Shown: positions 52,979-60,719 of the stretch, in pieces
Layout of the letters: every line of letters begins with the position of its first letter
Position numbering within the stretch: position 1 is the first letter of the stretch
Assembly (NCBI RefSeq): GCF_000308655.1
Contig: NZ_BAGC01000043.1
Location: 434,001-498,000 of the forward strand
DNA: 64,000 nucleotides
Direction of reading: 5' to 3'
Source of the DNA: Nocardia niigatensis NBRC 100131
Lineage (GTDB): Bacteria > Actinomycetota > Actinomycetes > Mycobacteriales > Mycobacteriaceae
Made by a program: the position numbers and the translations under genes
Notes under the pieces: model-generated
Told to the model about the DNA's origin: nothing
Seen by the model: the letters and a program-made list of their open reading frames with translations, nothing else
Database searches by the model: none

Positions 52979-53356
52979 GTGACGAATTCCTCCTCCGCTC
53001 CTGCCGTCGCGAAAATACGGTGGAAGGCGTTTCCTCAGGACGAGGTGTTCCGAACGCGAGCAGTATCGGGAGCTGCCATGACCGTCATCGCTGTGGTCGC
53101 CGTGATCGCCTCCGTCATCATGGGAATCACAGGCGTGCTGGCCAGCGGTCTGCCCTTCTTCTACGGAATCGTCGTCGGCGCTATCGCCGCGATCGGGCTG
53201 AGCATTCTGCTGACCGGTCGATGGCACCCGGCCCACCGATCACATCCCGAGCAGAACGCGATCAGCCGAGACCTGAACGAACACGCCGGCGGTTCGCGGC
53301 ATATCCGCACTCACCCGAGCTGGCGAGACCGATTCGAGAACCGAAACGACTCCTGA
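52979..53356 (+). CDS. Two-helix membrane protein, copy B, with leader in frame
   Basis: 125 residues if started at GTG 52979 (TNSSSAPAVAKIRWKAFPQ), 92 if at ATG 53078. From 53078 the helices are TVIAVVAVIASVIMGITGVL and FFYGIVVGAIAAIGLSILLT, similar to copy A. The leader is 99 nt here and 98 nt in copy A, so the one-base difference makes the leader fuse in frame instead of overlapping. GGGAG at 53068-53072 supports ATG 53078. The C-terminus is polar. Function unknown. Confidence 0.6.
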   Translation: MTNSSSAPAVAKIRWKAFPQDEVFRTRAVSGAAMTVIAVVAVIASVIMGITGVLASGLPFFYGIVVGAIAAIGLSILLTGRWHPAHRSHPEQNAISRDLNEHAGGSRHIRTHPSWRDRFENRNDS

Positions 53357-53383
53357 CCTACCTGCAGATATGGAGCGTCGGCC

Positions 53384-53908
53384 ATGGCGACACCGCAACA
53401 GACCCCACCCGGAGCGGATCGGCAGTTCCCGTCACCGCGCATCCCACGGTTGCGACTGAAGCCCGAATCGTCCGAACGTGGTCACGTCGACGGCGCGTGG
53501 TGGCCCTACAGCGATGACCTCACCGCAGAGCTTCCGGACCTGCTCGCGGAGCTGATGCCCCGGCTGGGGCCGATTGCGCGAGTGATCTATCACCTCGACG
53601 AATGGGCGCGAGCGCCAGCCAAGATCGTGGTGGGCGCGAGCCAGGTGCGCCTTGACGGATATCGGTACAAGCCTGTCCACACCGTCGCCGTTCTCGGGGT
53701 CGACGGCACCAGCATCGATCTGCTGATAGTCCCGCCCATGACCGGCTCGGACGGCGCATACGCGACGATGACCGCCGCGGCCCACCCGAACAATGTCTCC
53801 ACCGTCGACGATCTGCTCATGATCGACGTGCGGAAACGGAAGGTACGAACCCGAACAGAAGCCGCGGAACAACGTTGGGCCTCCGAAGGCGGAGCCGGCA
53901 CCAATTGA
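53384..53908 (+). CDS. DUF5994 family protein
   Basis: 174 residues. PRLRLKPESSERGHVDGAWW then PYSDDLTAELPDLLAELMPR LG, and YHLDEWARAPAKIVVGASQV, match the DUF5994 pattern of actinobacteria. No known activity. ATG 53384 lies 27 bp after copy B. It appears in the accessory region downstream of tRNA-Leu, so it may move with it. The last 25 residues are low complexity. Confidence 0.78.
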   Translation: MATPQQTPPGADRQFPSPRIPRLRLKPESSERGHVDGAWWPYSDDLTAELPDLLAELMPRLGPIARVIYHLDEWARAPAKIVVGASQVRLDGYRYKPVHTVAVLGVDGTSIDLLIVPPMTGSDGAYATMTAAAHPNNVSTVDDLLMIDVRKRKVRTRTEAAEQRWASEGGAGTN

Positions 53909-54093
53909 ACAGACCCTGGCCCGCGCAACCGCCGTGAGGGTAAGGGCTGGATGCCGACAACCATCGCCCCGGTCGCCTGCTCACCACCGTGGTGCCGGCG
54001 AACCGAACAGACCCGCAGATGAGTACAGGCGGGAGCCCCGCCATCCTGCCGCTTCAACTGCACACAACATGGTGGGTGTGCTCAGCGTAGGCG

Positions 54094-54282
54094 TCAGCGT
54101 ATGTTTTCGGGGATGGTGTCCAGGGCGTGCAGCACGTGTACAGCGAGTTCGTATGCGGCTTTGTCGTCAAGTTCGGAGTGCGCTCGCACGGCGTCTCGAA
54201 CGCGCTGGATTCTGCGGTCGTAGGGTGTTTCCACCGTCGTCGGGCTTTCGAGGTGTCGTGTGGTCTTGTCGGTGGCGGGCAT
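54094..54282 (-). CDS. 62-residue helical protein behind left direct repeat
   Basis: MPATDKTTRHLESPTTVETP then YDRRIQRVRDAVRAHSELDD and KAAYELAVHVLHALDTIPEN. Small, charged, likely all-helical. No family recognised. A strong AGAAGGAG 9 bp upstream supports ATG 54282. Directly upstream (54375-54654) is the left copy of the repeat that precedes hipB at the other end, so the same promoter and operators could drive this gene. Confidence 0.6.
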   Translation of the reverse strand: MPATDKTTRHLESPTTVETPYDRRIQRVRDAVRAHSELDDKAAYELAVHVLHALDTIPENIR

Positions 54283-54374
54283 GCCGTGGACTCCTTCTCA
54301 GATGATGCGTTCGCCGAAACCTCAGCCGGTGGCCGCTGGGCGTACTCGTCGCGGTTGCGAGTTATCGCGGCCGC

Positions 54375-54654
54375 ATCGTTGCCATAACACTGTTAGTTGT
54401 GTCGCGAGGACTGACCGACTGGCTATCACACGCTTTAAGCGTGCTATCGCAACGATAGACTGTCTTCGCGCAAAACAACAGGCCGCCACACCTTCCAATC
54501 ATCGCTATCACAACGATTAACGTCCACTCGAAGCAGCGCGAGACGCCCGGGCCCCGGGCGTCCGGCTACACCCTCACCGCGACGGCCAGCAACTTCCATT
54601 CAGCGGCCGGTTGGCATGCCTTCCCGTCAACGCCCTGCGGAGCGCTCCGGCACC
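54375..54654. repeat. Direct repeat, left copy (280 bp)
   Basis: Identical to 59098-59378 except for one missing base (CCCTCACC against CCCTCCACC) and one G/A change. It contains CTATCGCAACGATAG and CTATCACAACGATTA sites, the dyad CACGC-TTTAA-GCGTG, and the hairpin GACGCCCGGG-C-CCCGGGCGTC (54542-54562). It bounds a 4.4-kb interior carrying an esterase, MarR and hipBA. Confidence 0.95.
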
Positions 54655-55129
54655 GTGATCGGAGCTCCGCCCATCCCGCTGTCAGCCCGGTTCGCCGGAA
54701 TGCACAGTGGCACAGAAAGAGTCGAAGCGGTAACGCTCGCGATCGATCTCGGTGACTCCGCTGCCCGGGGTCGAGGCGAGGCGGGTCAGAGCGGCGGCGA
54801 TCAGAGCGACCGGGCGGGCGGTCGCCATCGGCCGGTGCGGAAGAGCTTCACCACAAGCTCGGATGCGAGGAGGCCACGCGGAACGCAGTAGCCCGTCCCG
54901 CAAGTCTTCTGGCTTCACCACTATTCACCGAGCCTGGCGCGGTCCGAAGCTGCCGCGCCACGCACCGGCGAACGCATCATCACGCCGGAAAGCATGCAGC
55001 ACTCCCAATGGGCGCCTAACTGATCGATCACGTTTCGGCCAGCTCTAGGCAGGCCGTGCCTCAGAGGCACCTGTGCAATCCGTGCCGCTGGGGCGGGCGT
55101 GCACGACGACTGTGCGATCGGCCTCTCCG
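54655..55129. other. Interior left flank, no clear gene
   Basis: 475 bases. A reverse frame 54682-54921 starting at GTG 54921 (79 residues) has unremarkable composition and no recognised family, so it is not called. It contains the short repeat at 54701-54717. The remaining sequence looks decayed. Confidence 0.4.
54701..54717. repeat. 17-bp short direct repeat, copy 1
   Basis: TGCACAGTGGCACAGAA. It matches 57503-57519 (TGCACCGTGGCACAGAA) at 16 of 17 positions, same orientation. The pair flanks the esterase and MarR genes. Confidence 0.55.
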
Positions 55130-56755
55130 CTATCCAATGTGGTCGATATCCGACCATAGGTCGCAGCGGTGTTGTCGGGAGAACGAGTCGCCGAGTGTGA
55201 CGTGGTCACTGCCCATTTCGAGCGTGGCGTCCGATGCGTCAGATGGCCAGGGCGCGAAGGCGGGTATCTCGGGGTTGCCGGTGTGCGCGAACTGTGCCCA
55301 GCTCTGCTGGATGCGCCGAGACAGCAGGTCGGCGGCCGGCGGCAGCGGAATGTTCACCCCCATCAGCGCGGAGAAGACATACGGGACCTCCGCACCGTGG
55401 AAGGCTCCTGGCAGCAATGGATTCCATCCCAGCGGCGCCTCGTTGAACTGGTATTGCCACACCCGCGCACCACCGCGACGCGCCGCCTCTGTGGTGAACA
55501 ACGCCGGGCATGCGAAGAACCCGTCCGTGATCACCTGCGCCTTAGCTGCAGCGGGGGAAACGAAGTCGGACAGAGGATACCGGGCGAGGATTCGAGCACT
55601 GTCGCCATTGAACAAGGTCTGCGCCCAGGGCGCGTAGTCGGCGGCGGTGGGCGTGACACCGCGCGCGTAGTCGAGCAGCGCGATGAAGGTCGCGCCTTCT
55701 CCGGCGTTGCTGCCGACGATCAGAGGGACACCCTCGTCCGCGCCGTTCGTCAGGGCGTCTTCTGGACTGGCTGTTACGACGACCCCGTCTCTGACGGGGC
55801 TCCATACGACGTCCATCGTGTTCAATGTCGTTGTCGGGGAGCCCAGTAGCTTATCGACGGGCAGCTCCCGCAGGCATCGCAGCCGAGTCGCTGGGTCATC
55901 GCAGCCGATGCTGGAGGCGTAGTCGGCTGATCGCTGATAAGCGATCTCCTTGGTGGGTGGGGCCAGCGGACTGCGAGCGCAGGAACCGCTTTCGATGATG
56001 GCTTTGGTGTAGAGACCGCGCGCTGAGGGCGAGGCGAGCTGTGTGCACACGCTCATACCGCCGGCGGATTCGCCGAATAGGGTCACGTTACCCGGATCTC
56101 CTCCGAAGGCAGCCGCGTTGTCTCGGATCCAGCGCAGCGCGGCTTGCTGATCGAGAGTGCCGTAAGTGCCGGTGATTGCACCGTTGTCGGCAGCCAGTTC
56201 GGGCAGCGCGAGAAATCCGAAGGGTCCCACGCGATAGTTCGGGATGGCGACGATGACCTGTCCCTCACGGACAAGTCGAGCGGGAGAGTCGTATTGGGCA
56301 TTGGATCCCAGAACGAACGCGCCGCCGTATAGCCACACCATGACGGGCAGGGTGGCGCCGGCGGCGTGCTCGGGGACGTACAGGTCGATGGTCAGGCAGT
56401 CTTCGCTCGATGGTTGCAGCGCAGGAATGTTGGGCAGTGGAGGCGATTGCGGGCATTGCGGGCTGTGGGTGGCCGCCGAGCGAATGCCGGTCCATGGTGG
56501 CGTCGGCCGCGGGGGCGCGAACCGGTCGGCGCCCGCTGTCGACGCCGCGAACGGAACTCCGAGATATTCCTGTATGCCGTCGGCATGGATGCCGCGGATG
56601 GCGCCCGTAGCGACGGTGGCGATCAGGTCCGCAGGGGCGTCGCCGGGTGCTGCGCCTACCGGTGCCGACGCGATGATGAGGCTGATCACCGCTACTATCG
56701 AGAACGACCACGCCATGCGCCGGCGGTGCCTGGAGGCGTCGGTCGCGATCCGCAT
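55130..56755 (-). CDS. Secreted type B carboxylesterase
   Basis: 541 residues. A signal peptide (FSIVAVISLIIASAPVGA) is followed by the alpha/beta hydrolase fold of carboxylesterases: EYLGVPFAAS, MVWLYGGAFVLGSNAQYDSP, the nucleophile elbow FGESAGGMSV and the late histidine region GAFHGAEVPYVFSALMG. It should hydrolyse ester or lactone substrates outside the membrane. ATG 56755 is 21 bp downstream of a perfect 9-bp dyad (56776-56796) and the MarR gene precedes it on the same strand, so it is probably MarR-repressed and induced by a substrate or drug. Confidence 0.9.
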   Translation of the reverse strand: MRIATDASRHRRRMAWSFSIVAVISLIIASAPVGAAPGDAPADLIATVATGAIRGIHADGIQEYLGVPFAASTAGADRFAPPRPTPPWTGIRSAATHSPQCPQSPPLPNIPALQPSSEDCLTIDLYVPEHAAGATLPVMVWLYGGAFVLGSNAQYDSPARLVREGQVIVAIPNYRVGPFGFLALPELAADNGAITGTYGTLDQQAALRWIRDNAAAFGGDPGNVTLFGESAGGMSVCTQLASPSARGLYTKAIIESGSCARSPLAPPTKEIAYQRSADYASSIGCDDPATRLRCLRELPVDKLLGSPTTTLNTMDVVWSPVRDGVVVTASPEDALTNGADEGVPLIVGSNAGEGATFIALLDYARGVTPTAADYAPWAQTLFNGDSARILARYPLSDFVSPAAAKAQVITDGFFACPALFTTEAARRGGARVWQYQFNEAPLGWNPLLPGAFHGAEVPYVFSALMGVNIPLPPAADLLSRRIQQSWAQFAHTGNPEIPAFAPWPSDASDATLEMGSDHVTLGDSFSRQHRCDLWSDIDHIG

Positions 56756-56775
56756 GTGTAACTCCCACGTGCAAT

Positions 56776-56796
56776 GTACTTTTGAAACAAAAGTAC
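56776..56796. promoter_or_regulatory. MarR operator, esterase promoter
   Basis: Arms GTACTTTTG (56776-56784) and CAAAAGTAC (56788-56796) are perfect and separated by 3 bp. A weaker copy (arms TTACTTTTG / CAAAGCTAA) precedes the MarR gene at 57376-57396. Both AT-rich in a GC-rich background. Confidence 0.8.
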
Positions 56797-56864
56797 TCTA
56801 AACGACCGATAGCGCAGAAGAGCGGCTTTTCGGTCGAGATCGCCGAACATCCACTGCGCGTTGA

Positions 56865-57335
56865 TTATTCGCTCAAGGCCACCAGCAAGCGTTGCAGCGC
56901 GGGGAGCGCGGCCTGCAGCGCGCGCCGATCAGCGCCAGGTAGCCCGCTCAGGGTTTCGCGCAGCACGGCGGCGCTGGCCCGGTCATATCGATCGAGAAGC
57001 TGCCGCGCCCGCGTCGACGCCACAAGTAGCGCCCCGCGCCCGTCCGACGGCAGAGGGCGGCGCTCGATGAGGCCGGCCGCCGTCATGGCCCGAATGAGGT
57101 TACTGATGGTGGACTGTGCCACTTTGAGTTCCGCGGCCGCTCGACTCGGAGCGAGGCCGCCCTTCGCGACCAGGAGTCGCAGCAGCTCGATCTGGGCTTC
57201 CGGCAGGTCGGGCAGCCCCTCCGCGGTGCGCGTCCGCCGCAGGACCGCCCGCCGCAGCGGACCGAGGAGGGTACTGAGCTGCGCCTCGAGCGGGGTCGTC
57301 GCCGTCGATTCGGGCCGGCCGGTGCGGGTGTCCAC
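56865..57335 (-). CDS. MarR-family regulator of the esterase
   Basis: 156 residues. The helix-turn-helix is LAPSRAAAELKVAQSTISNL then IRAMTAAGLIERRPLPSDGR with the GALLVASTRARQLLDR wing. GTG 57335 starts it. The gene lies directly upstream of the esterase on the same strand (109 bp). The same TACTTTTG-3-CAAAAGTA-type dyad occurs before both, indicating that the regulator binds its own promoter as well as the esterase promoter. The ligand is unknown. Confidence 0.88.
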   Translation of the reverse strand: MDTRTGRPESTATTPLEAQLSTLLGPLRRAVLRRTRTAEGLPDLPEAQIELLRLLVAKGGLAPSRAAAELKVAQSTISNLIRAMTAAGLIERRPLPSDGRGALLVASTRARQLLDRYDRASAAVLRETLSGLPGADRRALQAALPALQRLLVALSE

Positions 57336-57375
57336 GCACTCATTCTGCCTCTGCGATGCACGGCCATCCGCGCGG

Positions 57376-57396
57376 TTACTTTTGCCGCAAAGCTAA
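57376..57396. promoter_or_regulatory. MarR operator, own promoter
   Basis: TTACTTTTG-CCG-CAAAGCTAA, an imperfect version of the 56776 dyad, 41 bp upstream of the MarR start. Confidence 0.6.
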
Positions 57397-57502
57397 ATCC
57401 GCAGCAGTCGCTTTCGTGCTCGCAGCAGCGACAATCGCTGTACCACGATCCGCGTCCAAGCCTGCCTTATGACCTTCCGGATACCGGAACGCCGTCCAGC
57501 CG

Positions 57503-57519
57503 TGCACCGTGGCACAGAA
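57503..57519. repeat. 17-bp short direct repeat, copy 2
   Basis: TGCACCGTGGCACAGAA, 5 bp after the hipA stop on the reverse strand. See 54701-54717. Confidence 0.55.
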
Positions 57520-57523
57520 GGGT

Positions 57524-58774
57524 TCAGACAGGGCGAAGTTCGCCGCTGCGGGTGGTGATCAACGTGGCCAGGCGGCGGGTGTCCTTGTCGTCGAAGCCGA
57601 TGGTGGCGAGTCGGTCAGCCCAGGGTTCAGCGGCGGTGGTGATACGGATGAGGCTGCGGTCGATGGCTCGTTTGGTGACGCCGAGTCGAGCGGCCGCTTC
57701 GGCCCACCAGCGGTAGGTCAGTTTGGTGTCGCGGCCGTAGAGCTGCAGCGCCATTGGGTCGTTCCAACTCAGATACGGTTGGGTGCTGAGCAGGTCATAA
57801 GCGGGTGTGGGCTCCCAGATGCCTTGCTGGTTGCGGCGGATCGACAGATTCTTGCCATGAAGGTCGCCATTGCCGATGAGGTAGCTGAACGCGGCGATTT
57901 CGAGCAGTTGCAGAACCGCAAGGGGGCGTGAGCCTCTGCCTTCGGCGACGGCGTCGGCGAGTACAGTGATGGCTTCCTGCAGGGTGATTCGGTATTTGGC
58001 GGCAGGGTAGCGACCCAGGACCTGACAGGCGTCTTCTTGGGCGAGCCGAGCGACTGCGCCCTGTTCGACGACACGGTCGAACCGGTCGACGAACAGCGCC
58101 GCACGGCCGTACCGGTCGATGGCGAGGTGGTGAGCGGGGACGCGGATCCCGCAGGCTCGAGCCATGTCGAGGAAAAAACTCTCGTTCTCGACCAGCAGCG
58201 GATACTCGGACGGATTGAGTTTGAGGATGGCTGGACCAGATGTCGTGGACACCGGAGTCGAGATCATCTCAGCCGAGACTTTGACCTGCACGCCGGGCAG
58301 TGCGCTCCGGTCGAGTTCGTCGGCGTCGGCGGAGGTGGCGCGGTCGAACAGAGAGGTGAAGTCGGCTGTCGCAGTTTCGGTTTGGTCGAACAGGGGTGAC
58401 GGGTCGACACGTTCACTGCCTGCGGGCAGGACCTGGACGTCACCGATGGTGTCGCCACCGACCATCAGAAGGATGCTGAAGTGATCGTCTTCGCTGGTTC
58501 GTGCCGCGCGGGTGACCGCGGTCAAGCGAAGCCCCTCAGGCAGCAAGCCGGCGAAGAATGGTGGTACAGACCCTGCGGTTGTCCGGAAGTGCCCGCGCTG
58601 CTTGGGCAGCGTGAACGCGATCGGCGGGCTCATCGGGTCGGCGAGGTAATCAGTCAGGTACGTGAAAACGGTGTCGTCGCGATCGCGGCGCAGGTGGCCG
58701 GCGAGGCGCCCCGCCTTGTACACGTCCGCCTCGTCGATTGTCCGCACCTGACCGAGGTCGGCGTGGGCGGTCAT
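57524..58774 (-). CDS. hipA: HipA-family serine/threonine kinase toxin
   Basis: 416 residues. The N-terminal domain (PPIAFTLPKQRGHFRT, PFFAGLLPEGLRL) and the kinase core are intact. SALPGVQVKVS (157-167) is the P-loop/activation region, GNGDLHGKNLSI carries catalytic D304, H306 and N309, and PAYDLLSTQPYLSW the DFG-equivalent region. HipA kinases phosphorylate aminoacyl-tRNA synthetases (GltX in E. coli) and cause growth arrest. It starts 4 bp inside hipB (ATGA overlap), so the two are co-translated. Both genes lie within the direct-repeat island. Confidence 0.92.
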   Translation of the reverse strand: MTAHADLGQVRTIDEADVYKAGRLAGHLRRDRDDTVFTYLTDYLADPMSPPIAFTLPKQRGHFRTTAGSVPPFFAGLLPEGLRLTAVTRAARTSEDDHFSILLMVGGDTIGDVQVLPAGSERVDPSPLFDQTETATADFTSLFDRATSADADELDRSALPGVQVKVSAEMISTPVSTTSGPAILKLNPSEYPLLVENESFFLDMARACGIRVPAHHLAIDRYGRAALFVDRFDRVVEQGAVARLAQEDACQVLGRYPAAKYRITLQEAITVLADAVAEGRGSRPLAVLQLLEIAAFSYLIGNGDLHGKNLSIRRNQQGIWEPTPAYDLLSTQPYLSWNDPMALQLYGRDTKLTYRWWAEAAARLGVTKRAIDRSLIRITTAAEPWADRLATIGFDDKDTRRLATLITTRSGELRPV

Positions 58775-59088
58775 CGGACCCCGGATTCGTCGACGCGAAG
58801 TTCGACAGCAAGAGAGTCACCGCCGCCTGTGAGGGCGCGGGCGTCGGTGGGGGTGAGGCTGACGAGGGTCAGGCCGAGCGCGTCGAGAATGCGGAGTGTG
58901 ATCGCGAGGGTGGGTGAGGTGTGTCCTGCTTCGAGGGTCCGAATGGACGACACACCGACGTCGGCGAGGTCGGCCAGGTCCGATTGAGTAAGTCCGAGCA
59001 CTCGGCGGCGCTGAGCGAGGGAGGCTCCGAATGCGGTGAGCGGTCCATCGGTCCGCCTCACTCGTTCCCGAGGTCCGGAGCGCTTCAT
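58771..59088 (-). CDS. hipB: HipB-like XRE-family antitoxin
   Basis: 105 residues. The helix-turn-helix is FGASLAQRRRVLGLTQSDLA then DLADVGVSSIRTLEAGHTSP, the usual HipB/XRE form. The C-terminus after residue 75 is flexible and acidic, as in antitoxins. It is translated just before hipA. Upstream sites (TATC-N5-GATA style) resemble the E. coli HipB operator theme and occur within the repeat at 59096-59242. It probably represses the operon with HipA. Confidence 0.88.
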   Translation of the reverse strand: MKRSGPRERVRRTDGPLTAFGASLAQRRRVLGLTQSDLADLADVGVSSIRTLEAGHTSPTLAITLRILDALGLTLVSLTPTDARALTGGGDSLAVELRVDESGVR

Positions 59089-59095
59089 ACCTACC

Positions 59096-59242
59096 CTATC
59101 GTTGCCATAACACTGTTAGTTGTGTCGCGAGGACTGACCGACTGGCTATCACACGCTTTAAGCGTGCTATCGCAACGATAGACTGTCTTCGCGCAAAACA
59201 ACAGGCCGCCACACCTTCCAATCATCGCTATCACAACGATTA
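59096..59242. promoter_or_regulatory. Three candidate HipB operators
   Basis: Site 1 CTATCGTTGCCATAA (59096-59110, reverse), site 2 CTATCGCAACGATAG (59167-59181, near-perfect dyad) and site 3 CTATCACAACGATTA (59228-59242) share the pattern CTATCrCAACGATwr. They lie 8-154 bp upstream of hipB. Sites 2 and 3 are also complete in the left repeat copy, site 1 only in part. Confidence 0.55.
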
Positions 59243-59378
59243 ACGTCCACTCGAAGCAGCGCGAGACGCCCGGGCCCCGGGCGTCCGGCTACACCCTCCA
59301 CCGCGACGACCAGCAACTTCCATTCAGCGGCCGGTTGGCATGCCTTCCCGTCAACGCCCTGCGGAGCGCTCCGGCACC
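59098..59378. repeat. Direct repeat, right copy (281 bp)
   Basis: Nearly identical to 54375-54654 (one extra C, one A/G). It begins 9 bp upstream of the hipB start and ends exactly where a reverse-strand cytochrome P450 frame is cut, so it marks a junction. Confidence 0.95.
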
Positions 59379-59527
59379 TCGCCGGGGACGCCGAGCAGTT
59401 CGCAGATCACCGACATGAGGGGGACGGCGAAGCGGTCGAGCAGAACCCCGACTTCGCCACGGCGGGAAGCCAAGTCGGCGCGCAGGGCGTCGGCGAGTTC
59501 GGCGATCCGCGGTGAGAGTTCCGCCAT
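59351..59527 (-). pseudogene. Cytochrome P450 remnant
   Basis: ATG 59527 opens AELSPRIAELADALRADLAS, then EVGVLLDRFAVPLMSVICEL LGVPGE, the typical P450 helix D-F region. After GVPGEV (59379) the sequence enters the direct repeat and the frame ends at 59351 with unrelated residues. No heme-binding or I-helix part is found. It is a truncated fragment. Confidence 0.65.
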
Positions 59528-59582
59528 CCTGCCGGTATATACATTCCCGTTGCATGCAGTGCCCCGAGAGGATCCTCCGAGA

Positions 59583-60398
59583 GTGGTGAACGAACCCACG
59601 AAACCATCGCTGGGACAGCAGCTTACGTTCCTGCGCAAGCGTGAGGAGGACCATCGGCACGAGACCGGCGCGCTGCCCGCGGCGCGGAAGCTCAGCAGGG
59701 AGAAGGCGGCGGCCGAAGCGCATATCACCGCCAGCTATCTGACCAAGGTCGAGCGCGACGAGGTCGGGCAGGTCGATGTCGGGATCCTGCGGGTGCTGGC
59801 GACGACCTATCACGCCAGCGATGACGAGTGGCGCTATATCTGCGATCTGGCCGGCTACGCCTCGCCCTACCCGTCCATCGCCGGGATCGGCCCGGAACTG
59901 GAGATCCCGCCGTTCGAGGTGTTCGAGACCGCGGTGACGCCGATCATGGATACCGAAATGGCCGAGGCGGCAACCGATCTCGTGTCCTTCTACGCGCCGC
60001 AGCGCCGATTGATCACGGCGAACCCGGCCTACTACGACACCTTCCCCACCCATCGGCCGGGGATGTACATGCTCGAGTGGTCGTTCACCGACGAGGCCCG
60101 GGAGATCATGATCAACTGGTCCGAGCAGGCCGGGATCGGCGTCGCCACCCATCGGGGTTTCATGGGGCGCTACGGGCACACCGTGTGGGCCAGGGAATAT
60201 CACGAACGGCTGGAGCGGTTCCCCGACTTCCGGCGGATGTGGGAAGCCGGGGCCGTGACCTACACGCTGCCTCTGGATATGCAGTCGCGCCTGCGGGTTC
60301 GGGGCGGGCGGTACACGCTGACCATGGAGAACTGGCAGATGCAACACCAGCTGCCGATCGTGCGGTCCCGGGGCCGGCTTCATCCCCTGGACACCTGA
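59583..60398 (+). CDS. XRE/MmyB-like regulator
   Basis: 271 residues. An N-terminal helix-turn-helix (KLSREKAAAEAHITASYLTK then VERDEVGQVDVGILRVLATT) is followed by an MmyB-like binding domain, about residues 100-270 (RLITANPAYYDTFPTHRPGM, LEWSFTDEAREIMINW). Such regulators often sit in actinomycete secondary-metabolite or oxidoreductase clusters, and the neighbouring P450 remnant fits that. The GTG at 59583 (or 59586) follows GAGAGGA. The longer frame through the direct repeat to 59340 is rejected. Confidence 0.82.
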   Translation: MVNEPTKPSLGQQLTFLRKREEDHRHETGALPAARKLSREKAAAEAHITASYLTKVERDEVGQVDVGILRVLATTYHASDDEWRYICDLAGYASPYPSIAGIGPELEIPPFEVFETAVTPIMDTEMAEAATDLVSFYAPQRRLITANPAYYDTFPTHRPGMYMLEWSFTDEAREIMINWSEQAGIGVATHRGFMGRYGHTVWAREYHERLERFPDFRRMWEAGAVTYTLPLDMQSRLRVRGGRYTLTMENWQMQHQLPIVRSRGRLHPLDT

Positions 60399-60719
60399 CT
60401 GGATGCTCTGCTTTCCGAGCACCATCCGATTCGCCTCGGAGATGACGTCGCGCCTACATCCGGCTGGTGCCGGCCCGCGGCGGCGGCAAAACCCAGAAGT
60501 GAGCCGGTGTGGAATTCGAGCATTCGCTCACTCCGGAAAACGCTAGAGCACAACGGAAGACAACTTCAATCCTATTTCGGGGTGCATTGACAACGCCGTC
60601 TTGTCAATCCGCTCGGAACTGCTGTTTCCCCTCGGACCCGATGGGCCACTAGGTTTTCCGTGCACACCCGAGCACCACCGGGAGAAATCTCCGCGGTTTC
60701 GCCCACCGAGAGGTTGGAC
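60399..60719. other. Intergenic with inverted repeat upstream of the glycosidase
   Basis: 321 bases without a supportable gene. ATTGACAA (60586-60593) and TTGTCAAT (60601-60608) are perfect 8-bp arms with a 7-bp spacer, 112-134 bp before the glycosidase start, a candidate operator. No other structure seen. Confidence 0.6.

Noticed and set aside
54682..54921. 79-codon reverse frame inside the repeat-bounded island
   Set aside because: GTG start without ribosome site, biased composition, no family. Left uncalled.
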